Shown here piece after piece: positions 49,576 through 58,700 of a stretch of 64,000 bases of DNA. This stretch comes from Marthasterias glacialis. Lineage: Eukaryota; Echinodermata; Asteroidea; Forcipulatida; Asteriidae. Location of the stretch: assembly GCA_911728455.2 (NCBI GenBank), contig OU452228.1, forward strand, positions 10,917,129 through 10,981,128, given 5' to 3'. Every line of letters begins with the position of its first letter. Position 1 is the first letter of the stretch. Both the position numbers and the translations under genes were made by a program. The notes beneath the pieces are model-generated. The model did no database searches. It was not told where the DNA came from and saw only the letters and a program-made list of their open reading frames with translations.

Positions 49576-50666
49576 TTTGAAGGGGGTAACAGCATTTAGG
49601 CCTACCTTTTGTGATACATGGCCCGTTGAAAGTCAACACAATCATATACTAAAGTTAATATTAAGGAGAGAATACCTTTTATTCAACGAATGTGATTGAA
49701 AAAATAACAATTATTAACCACATTTTATTTTACCACCCTTGTAGTTCCTATATCAGAAAGGTCTGAACTTGTTATTTTGACCGTCTTAAAAAAACGACTC
49801 GTGCAGTGCGGGGCGAACGTGTTATTTGTTGGTCAAAATCACAGCATGCAACCCTACAGGCACGGCCCATTGAATGGTGCAATGGGTATTCTTCAAAACA
49901 AATTGAAAAAAAGAGCAAATGGGGATTTTTAACGGAAAATTTGAATGAGTTTTCTCTGGGGAGAGAAAAAAAAATGTTGTGCATAATATCCCATTAGCTG
50001 TAGTGGTCTCATCCGTCTTGAGGAGCGATGAGACATTCTGGCGTGTCTTGATTGCCACCGTACCTCCTCGAACTACATGTAGTTGTTGAAAAACAGTTAA
50101 GAGAGTGTCCTTTTCCAATATGTCGTCCAATATGATTGAGCGTTTACTAAAAGTGGCTTTGTACCGGCGTTGATTTCACGGTACTTTTCGTCATCAATGC
50201 TTGTTATTCCAAGTTGTCACAAATGCATGTCAATTACGTCAATTATAAGGCCTACCACATATTCTTACCTATATAGGCCTATAGCTGTGTTTTTTTTTTT
50301 GTTTTTTTTTTCTCTGAACGATTTTTGACAGATGATGCTGTTTCACAAACGAAAAATATACACAGAACTTTCGATTATGCCACGGACAATGCACAAAATA
50401 CGTGTAACATCCAAAATTGTTTTTACATGGACTATGGACGTAAATTATTGTCGAGGTCCCGACAACAATTTATTTTTAGTTTTCAAATAATCAGCACAAT
50501 CATCGGCTGATTTTTTGTTCGTGTACGTGGAACGCCTTAAATAAAGCTGTACAACGTTCACGAATCTGTTTTAAAAAGAAGAAGATTATTTAACATTTAT
50601 GTAAATTTAAATTGTCGGATCAAATCGGCCAAAAATCAGACCTATAAAAAATGTTCTTATAAAAGA

Positions 50667-51030
50667 ACTGAAAATAGACTCTTAAAGTACAGCAGTCCTT
50701 CAGAATTTTTTACCTGTGTACAAGTCACGTGCATTTAGTAGTCTAATTTGTTTTTTCTTTTAGTGAAGGTCAATTTCTCGTTTCAGCATCGTATCCAGGA
50801 TATATCAACCATCCATTTAGTATCTGAACCTTTGAATGATAGTATCTCTATAACATAACTGAAAATAGACTCGTAAAGTACAGTTGTCCTTCAGTATTTC
50901 TTGCATGATACACGTCACGTGCATTTAGTAGTCTAATTTGTTATTTCTTTCGGTGAAGGGCATTTTCTCGTTTCAACATCGTATCCAGGATGTATCAACC
51001 GTCCATTTAATATCTGAACCTTTGAATGAT
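50667..51030. repeat. Tandem duplication, two units of about 190 bp
   Basis: Unit 1 (50667-50840) and unit 2 (50858-51030) share ACTGAAAATAGACTC, GTCACGTGCATTTAGTAGTC, CATCGTATCCAGGAT and TATCTGAACCTTTGAATGAT. Divergence is modest. It lies about 0.9 kb beyond the 3' end of the GPCR coding region. Confidence 0.85.
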
Positions 51031-51907
51031 GTAGCTGCCTGTTAAAAGGGAGCCTTTTATCTTAAAAGACAAAACAGATTTAGAGAAATTTTGGGGTTAT
51101 CAGTCGATAGTGCTTTAATCAGCAGAGCAAGGACAGAGACTTAAATCGAGGGCAAATTAGTGCAACATAAATTCAGTGTTATACACAGGTTTTACGATGA
51201 TCGTGGTCATTTTGTTTATAGGTGAAGACTATTGGAGATTGGTTAACCATGGTTCTTTAGTTTCGGCAGTAAGGAAACACATAAATATTATACTTGTCAA
51301 TTAGTGTAGTTGAGATGAATCTAGGCCCATTGTAAATCAGTTACGTAATAACGGGTCATGATGCACTTAAATGAATCAAAATGAAGTAATGAACCAATTG
51401 TTTCATTTCGGAATTTAATAAGGAGGCGGATGTTGTCACTTTGCTGAATGAGGCGTTGTGTTTATATCCACGTATGGCATTTTCCTGTTCATTAGTTGAT
51501 TGTAATGGACTCGATGGGATCCGGTCTCAATTACAGACGAGTATCATTATACTGTACAGCAGGCAGGGTCCATAATGGGATACGGGAGTCTTCGTAATGC
51601 CTCACAGAAAATGGTTAAAGTACACAAATTAACATTTTATGCATTTCAAAAACACACCATAGAGGCACCTTTCCAGATAGACAATTTTATAGTTTATAAT
51701 ACTTGCAACCATTTCTCATAAGTTATAATTTAGTTATCAATGATACACTTTTGGAGTCTCTTCTATCGTTTTGTTATTTTTCAGCTTGTACCATAAAATC
51801 AAGTTGAAAGTATTATTTTTTTATCATTTTTGTGTATATACCTTCATTTCGGACATACCTTTTGTGTTTTTTGGTTATCTAAAGGACGAAACATGTCTTA
51901 TGGTGAC

Positions 51908-53146
51908 CTAATGGTCTATCCTTGGACGTAGGCTTGCGTGTACATTGTGGTATAGACGTATGCTACCCCCTGTCGACGTTGAAGCGGTAAGATTGAACGA
52001 AAGCTGCCGTAAATGTTTAAAAACGGACTCCCGCTCTGTGGCAGGACCTGGCTGGTCACATCGACGCAGGCCAAAGGTCTGGCGGAATGCATCTCGGTAC
52101 TGAGTGCTCATGCAGGTGTACACGAAGGGATTGATGGCAGCGTTGATGTAGGACAAGAACCTGGCTGCAGATATGAGGCTACTTCGGGTATCCTCGGGTA
52201 GGATAAAACTTTGTTCTCGTGCGAATCCTATCATGTAAAATAAACTTATTATTTCGAAAGGGGCCAAACATATGAAGAACACAGCCCCGTTCACGATCAG
52301 CATCACAGCTATTTGGTTACGCTGACGTATATTCATTCTCCTCCTACCAGTGACACTTGTGTCTTCGATAACTTGGGTGATACCAGATATGATGCGGCAG
52401 TAGAGATAAACATTGATCGGGAAAATAAGGAGGAATGGTATTGCCTGGGCGCCAGCTCCGTAGATGATAGCCCAGTCCTCAACGGGTCCACAGTAGGCGA
52501 ATTCATCGGGCCAGTTCTGGTATGGCATCTTCGAAGGCCAACTTGAGCATATGACCACGTAATCCATGGTGCACGGGATGAATGTCACGGCGATACAGAG
52601 AGCAAAGATCCAAGAAGCGGCAATGAGACGGACGAACACCCGCCGGCGGGAGTCACCAAGGGCTCGATGAGCCGAGCACACCGCATAGAACTTCTCGAAC
52701 GACACCAACGTGATGGCAGCCAGGGAGAAAAAATATGCCGTATCACTGATGAGATAAATAACGATACACCCAGCCCTACCGAGGGAACTATCGTCAATGG
52801 AAATCGGGCTTTGGAAATATTTCCATATCTTACTCCCAGCGGAACCCAAAAGAAAAAGCACATCAGCTACTGCTAAATTGGTCAGGCAACAGTTCGTGGA
52901 TGTTCGCATTCGCTTTACACAGTAAACCACATAGAGAAACGCAAAGTTACTGAAGATCCCCATTCCTAAAATCACTGGTAAGAGCACGCCGTTGTACACC
53001 CTGTCAGAGTCCGCATACTCAAATATTCTCGTCTCCGATTCTGAGAAGTTCATTGGAATATCACAGTTATCAAGAGCTTCATTGATTAGATCAGAGCTGA
53101 TGTAGTAGTAGTATGACGCGTCAAACGACATCGACGAGTTATCCAT
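51908..53146 (-). CDS. Class A (rhodopsin-like) peptide-type GPCR, intronless
   Basis: It is a single-exon, 412-residue seven-helix receptor. The N-terminus carries sequons NSS (3-5) and NFS (33-35). TM1 has N67 (FSNFAFLYVVY). Intracellular loop 1 and TM2 read MRTSTNCCLTNLAVADVLFL, with D95 at the sodium site, typical of thyrotropin-releasing-hormone / neuromedin-like peptide receptors. TM3 Cys127 can pair with an ECL2 Cys (C200 or C219). TM4 has W179 and TM7 has NPFVY (339-343). The C-tail is Ser/Thr-rich with possible palmitoylation at Cys363. Two key motifs deviate: the TM3 E/DRY is E151-K152-F153, and the TM6 CWxP is CLAP (293-296). The ligand is unknown. The start at 53146 is the first ATG of the frame that precedes both sequons and a plausible N-terminus. 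Confidence 0.92.
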   Translation of the reverse strand: MDNSSMSFDASYYYYISSDLINEALDNCDIPMNFSESETRIFEYADSDRVYNGVLLPVILGMGIFSNFAFLYVVYCVKRMRTSTNCCLTNLAVADVLFLLGSAGSKIWKYFQSPISIDDSSLGRAGCIVIYLISDTAYFFSLAAITLVSFEKFYAVCSAHRALGDSRRRVFVRLIAASWIFALCIAVTFIPCTMDYVVICSSWPSKMPYQNWPDEFAYCGPVEDWAIIYGAGAQAIPFLLIFPINVYLYCRIISGITQVIEDTSVTGRRRMNIRQRNQIAVMLIVNGAVFFICLAPFEIISLFYMIGFAREQSFILPEDTRSSLISAARFLSYINAAINPFVYTCMSTQYRDAFRQTFGLRRCDQPGPATERESVFKHLRQLSFNLTASTSTGGSIRLYHNVHASLRPRIDH

Positions 53147-54456
53147 GGTACTTTTATGTGAAGTTTGGCAGAGACAAAATTACTGATTGTGCATTAAGGG
53201 TTCGTGCAAAACATTTCGTTGCTCACAATCCTTGTGTCATCTTGCTATGCTCCTTCACACATTCACAGCTATAACACACAGAGCAAGGGTTATCGAGACC
53301 TGCTTATTATTTGGGTGTGGAAAGGAAAAAGGTCATATCCTTCAAAGATCGAGGTTTCGTTCCCCTGGCTCCAAGGAGATCAAATTGTTCGAGTTAATTT
53401 TGAAAGTTTAAATGAGGCAATTTCTTCAGTGTTATCGTCGAAATGTATACGGGTTCCTTGGAAGATTTAATATCCACGGCGCGCTGTAAATCGGTATCAT
53501 CACATACAGGGGCGGATCATGAAGTGTGAGTCCAGTGTCTGAGCGCACCGACTTGGTGAGTACACCAGCCGATATCCCGTTGTTTTTAACCTTTTCAAAT
53601 TGTAAAATGTTTGCCTCGTACAAGATTGTGTCGTATGAACCATGTGAACATATCACATAGAAGCGATGTTGATGTTTTGTGGTTGCCTTGTGTAACGTGA
53701 GACCCATGAGTTAATTGTAAATGTCTGGCACTCGAAGTCAAATTCTTCACACGGTTACAGATTTGCTTGGGATGGTTCAACTTCCCGGCAGCAACAGTTA
53801 TGTTTACACGATAGGGTGTACAATCATGGTATGATTTGCAGGCCAGTTTGAATCTATGAACATGATTTCACACCCTTTTCAAGCTTTATATAAGCATCTG
53901 TCTTCGAAGCTTCCATACACATGCTGCATCTGCATCCGGCTAATTAATCATTTATTGGAATTTACATAACCTGTTAGCCAATCATGGAGCAGTATTTGCG
54001 ACCACCTCCATTTTTAAGCCAATGAAAAATGTGATTGTGGGTGTCGAAGCTATAAGCACGTAGCTTAACCATCTTTTAGTCACGTCAGCCCGGCCGTACT
54101 AGAGACTTTCAGTATTATTTTTCTTATGTTGTGGGAGTTTCCAATATCCGCTGAGGATAGGCCTACAGTATTTTCAAAACGTTGTGGTCACTCAGTCTAT
54201 CGAAAGTAAAAATTGAATATAAAATATATAATTAGGGGGCCTATATTTTGTTATTATATTTATTATTAACCTTGCACAGACCATGGTTAGACCATAAAGT
54301 ACATACTGCTGCAGAGAAAACAACTAAATTTGTTCACTTTCCATCGTATGCGTCTTCCCAAGTTGTTGCACTTATACTGAGTTCTGGTCAATGCTTCGCT
54401 CGGTCCCAGCGCCTCAAAGGGATGAGATTGGTGGGGTCAAGCGAAGGCCAATGCCT
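53147..54456. other. GPCR 5' flank / intergenic
   Basis: No coding segment is recognised. The GPCR promoter and 5' UTR should lie in the first part. Overlapping short frames on both strands at 53187-53780 show no domain. Confidence 0.4.
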
Positions 54457-54641
54457 AATAGACCTTTATCATGGTGCGGCCATCTTAATTTTCTCCCATT
54501 CAAACCAATGTAACCAAACAGAGGCTGGAAGGGCAAATAGTCTGGTTCCTTTTTGTACAATGAATATTGGCATATATTACTGTTATTGGATACAGGGAAC
54601 ATGACCAAGATGGTTGCAGCTTTATATTATAAAGGTCTATT
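54457..54641. mobile_element. MITE family T, copy 1
   Basis: AATAGACCTTTATCATGGTG and CGGCCATCTT are mirrored by AAGATGGTTGCAGC and TTATAAAGGTCTATT. The element is about 185 bp with TA at the border. Its head AATAGACC is shared with families P and Q. Confidence 0.8.
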
Positions 54642-54699
54642 GAGTATGGTATTTATCAACGTTAGAGGGCGCCATACATAGTTAGTGGTGTTTGTTTTT

Positions 54700-54770
54700 G
54701 TGGCGGATCATCACGCCCTGACTTCTGATGTTGATGTTATTAACCATAGCGTTGAACCAGAATTGCACCG
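54700..54770 (+). other. Possible non-coding first exon of the GH27 gene
   Basis: A donor-like GTAAGTATT begins at 54771, and a polypyrimidine/AG acceptor (CCCATGCAG) occurs at 55741-55749, shortly before the GH27 ATG at 55769. A spliced 5' UTR is plausible but rests only on these signals. Confidence 0.25.
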
Positions 54771-55170
54771 TGTAAGTATTTTATTTTGTTTATAAAAACG
54801 ATTCATTTCAAAGAAGACAAATACTATAGATCATAAAGATCGACTGGTGGGTCCCCGTCATTTTAAGCGCAAAAGTGAATACATCGATTATTAATTGTTT
54901 AAAAGCATTTTATCGATACAATTATTTAATTATTATTTATTATAATAAAACATTAATTAACAAACTTAAAAAGTGCCGGAGGAAGTTGTCCAGAGGCAAA
55001 GCCGAGGGAAACAAGAAAGGGAAAAATACCAGGGATCACTGAGTTACAAGGAGTCGTAGTTTTAGCCATGGAGGTAGAACCTCCATCCATGATTCATTTG
55101 TCGATTTTACCAAACTTTTACAAAACTTATTAAAAGCAGCCTATTGTTTTGTAACACCTAAGGATGATAC

Positions 55171-55372
55171 AATAGACTTTTATGCATATGACGTCACTAG
55201 ACACTATTTCTAATGACTATCACTTGATGAGCATTTAAATTTTAAGTACAGGAAAGGACACCCTGGCACCATAGAGCTACAAAAACATGTGTTCTATGCT
55301 CACACTGTGGTCAAAACACACATTCGATGCTGCATTTGACCTCAAAGATGGTGGCAAATGCATAAGGTCTAT
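55171..55372. mobile_element. MITE family T, copy 2
   Basis: AATAGACTTTTATGCATATG at the left is mirrored by CAAATGCATAAGGTCTAT at the right. The internal AAAGATGGTGGC parallels AAGATGGTTGC of copy 1. It is located in the putative promoter/first intron of the GH27 gene. Confidence 0.7.
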
Positions 55373-55378
55373 AAACAT

Positions 55379-55650
55379 AGACGTCTAGGTACCAAGAAGC
55401 TGCTGTTGCTACGAGTATAGAACACTGGTTGCTATGGATTTAGTAAATTGGTTACTAAGGGTTTAGTACATTTGTTGCTATGGCAGTACATTTGTTGCTA
55501 TGGATGTAGTACATTGGTTGCTGTGGGTATAGTACATTGATATGGGTATAGAACATTGATTGCTATGGGTATAGTTCATGCACGGCTTTTTTTGTAAAAA
55601 TAAGACATATCATGTGACACACTCAAACCAATCATAAGGCAGAATCTAAG
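55379..55650. mobile_element. Repeat element carrying a 23-bp minisatellite, copy 1
   Basis: It is flanked by AGACGTCTAGGTACCAAGAA at the left and AAAATAAGACATATCATGTG ... AACCAATCATAAGGCAGAAT at the right, both shared with copy 2 at 57390-57624. The core is a degenerate tandem array of the unit GGTTGCTATGGGTATAGTAC-ATT. Confidence 0.8.
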
Positions 55651-55768
55651 TATTGGGTGTTATTATGCAAACTGATTTTAAATGTTTGGGCATTATACCC
55701 ATGGTAAAGAAATGTAATGTTTTAATAAATTAATTGTTTCCCATGCAGGTATTAATCAGTTTGTCAAC

Positions 55769-58700
55769 ATGGACCGGGCAAAGTCTGCCTTAATCTTCCT
55801 CTTCACTTTGTCATCTTTAAGTAGCGTGGAAGGGTTAGACAATGGCTTGGCCAGAACGCCACCGATGGGCTGGAATTCATGGGAGCGGTTTCGCTGTAAT
55901 CTAGACTGTCAAAATGATCCTGAAAACTGCATCAGGTAAGAAAAACTGTTGAACATAAACATATCACACTTAAGTTGCATGCTGGTGAAAAAGTCAAATG
56001 TCCAGGGAACAAAAAGGGTAGAGATGTCTGAATGACTGAAAGGTTAAAGGGGCTGTGTTGTTGTGCTCATAGCAGTGAATGGAATAACCCAAATGGCACC
56101 TTTTGTGATTTGACCGCAAGCGCACGTGTGTGCAGTATCTGGATGAGTGTTCATCTTTCCATGCACAGCCACATTCCTGCTATAATCATGATTGACACAG
56201 CCCCTTTAATACACTTGTGTTGTCAAACCCCCCAAATCTGAAAAAATTAAAAGGTACACAAGGAAGACTAAAAAAGACTTATTTCACTTGATAATATTTC
56301 ATATCAAGTTCAATTTGCCTTACACCGATGTGTGATAAGCAATTTATACTCAGTGCTTTAGAGTCCTGTGGGAAAAAAATCCACAGGCAACTCGGGTGGG
56401 ATTCGAGTATACAGTGCTTATCACACATCGGTGTAAGGCAAATTGAAATTGATATATTCATTCTCCCGATGCAAATATTAACATCTAGCTGATAAAATTT
56501 CATTTATGAAGTTTGCTTTATTAAAAATAACCATGAGTTTTATTTATCTACAGTGAGCGGTTGTATAGAGAAATGGCCGATGCCTTAGTGGAAGGAGGTT
56601 TTAAACAGGCTGGGTATGAGTTCATCAACATGGATGACTGTTGGATGTCTAAAGCAAGAGATGCACAGGGTCGTCTGCAGCCAGACCCACTAAGATTTCC
56701 CAGTGGCTTGAAGGCTCTTGCTGACTATGTAAGATTACGTTTCCAGCATTTTACCGTAAGCTTGTCTTGTACTGCAAAACATGTAGTGTGGAATATGCTT
56801 TATGAGGCAATGACAAGCATATTTTCCAATGATTCTTTGTATTGACAGATCCATTCTAAAGGATTGAAGTTTGGTTTGTACCAGTCCATGGGTCTGGAAA
56901 CCTGTCAGGGGTATCCTGGCATATGGGGTCACATTGAGACTGACGCTCAGACGTATGCAGAGTGGGGTGTAGACCTTGTCAAGATGGATTCCTGCCACAA
57001 TCTTGGAAAAAAGCTGTTCGGTGAAGGTATAGTATACTAATATTGACTGCTTAGAGTGCTATGGTTAAAACTACAACTCCCGAGGTGATCCCAGGCGCTT
57101 TCTATACTCCCCAGGCAAAGCCTCGGGGAAAATAGAACGCTCTGGGGATCACCATGGGAGTCGTAGTTTAAAAGACGCCCACACGTCAAAGTGTGACAAG
57201 CAAATTCATGCCACGAAAGATCACCTTTGACCGGCACATGCGTTGTACGTAAACTATGTATGGAACCATGATCGGTATGTGCCACAGAAATAGTCGTCCG
57301 GTAATGGTGACGAGCGGGCATCTTTAACCATAGCACGAGTAAAAGCAGTCAAAATTTGTTTTGTTATACCCCATACATATATTGTGGCTAGACGTCTAGG
57401 AACCAAGAAACTGCTGTTGCTATGGGTATAGTACATTGGTTGCTATGGGTATAGTACATTGGTTGCTATGGGTATAGTACATTGGTTGTTAGGGGTATAG
57501 TACATTGGTTGCTAGGGGTATAGTACATTGGTTGCTAGGGGTATAGTACATTGGTTGCTATGGGTATAGTAAAAATAAGACATCATGTGATGTACTCTAA
57601 ACCAATCAAAAGGCAGAATCTTTGTAAGGAAAGTTAAAAAGTACGCCATGACTTGCAAAATTATGTATCGATGCAGAAGTTCAGTTTCATTACTAATTCT
57701 CGGCTGTTATAGTGCTGTTAAAGAACTGACCCCTTAGCAACCCATGAATTTGGCCCATAGCAGCCAATAACAAGCACCAAAGCCACTATGGTGTCAATCC
57801 TGTTGGTAAGTGATGACGTTTTGGAGCCAGAAGTGCAGTGTAAGGAATGTTCATGTACATGTATGTATACCATTCGTTTACATTGCACTTCCGGCTCCAA
57901 AACGTCATCACTTACCAACAGAATGGTTTTATTCATTGGAGCAGGTCACTTTCAATCAGTTGTGCAGAATCTATTTACAGGGTATTATAAAACCAATAGT
58001 GACTGCTTTCACAAAATAATAAATATTAATTGTGGCTTTTATATAGCGCTCAAATGCGTCTCTCATTGACGGTCATGGTGCTCAAACATTATTACCCCTG
58101 GTCACTGGGCCAATTCTTTCATTTAAACCATCTCAGCTCCCTGGGGAGGATACAGCCTGTGTTGCCAAGTATGTAGCGCACCAAGCCAAATCAATCACAT
58201 GAACCATCTCTGCCCTCACAGGTACCCATTTACCCCTGGGTGAAGAGAAGCAATTATAGTAAAGTGTCTTGCTCATGGACACAAGTGTCATGACCAGGAT
58301 TTAAACCCACACCCTGATGACTTAGCCACCAGAATTTGAGTCCGATGCACTAAACCACTCGACCACGACACGCCTCATTACAACCAGACTCCTTTGGTGA
58401 TTACCTTAGGAGACTTGTGCGCTACACTTGTCCACTCCTAGCATTCAACGTTTGTATACTATCAATCCCTGAACCAGTTTTGATTTGCATTATAGCTGTT
58501 TATGTTTACCATTTTCTTATTCAGGTTTCATCAATATGTCCCGTGCCCTCATCGAGACCCATCGACCTATTGTCTTTTCATGTGAGTGGGCCCATGAAGT
58601 CAATGTAAGTCATTCATTTCTTTCATTGTATATTTTGATGAATTTCCAATAAAAAACAAAACAAACACTGTTCTCATCAATAAACCAATTGCGCTGGCAT

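Larger units (their letters stand above)
47661..51907. other. Intergenic, hairpins and a tandem duplication
   Basis: No supported gene. A 117-residue plus-strand frame at 48453-48806 has no recognisable domain. A poly-A tract lies at 47882-47899 and poly-T at about 50289-50312. Structured repeats are listed separately. Confidence 0.4.

Noticed and set aside
57411..57570. CRISPR-like array of regularly spaced repeats
   Set aside because: The 23-bp units are contiguous tandem repeats with no unique spacers, in an animal intron; it is a minisatellite.
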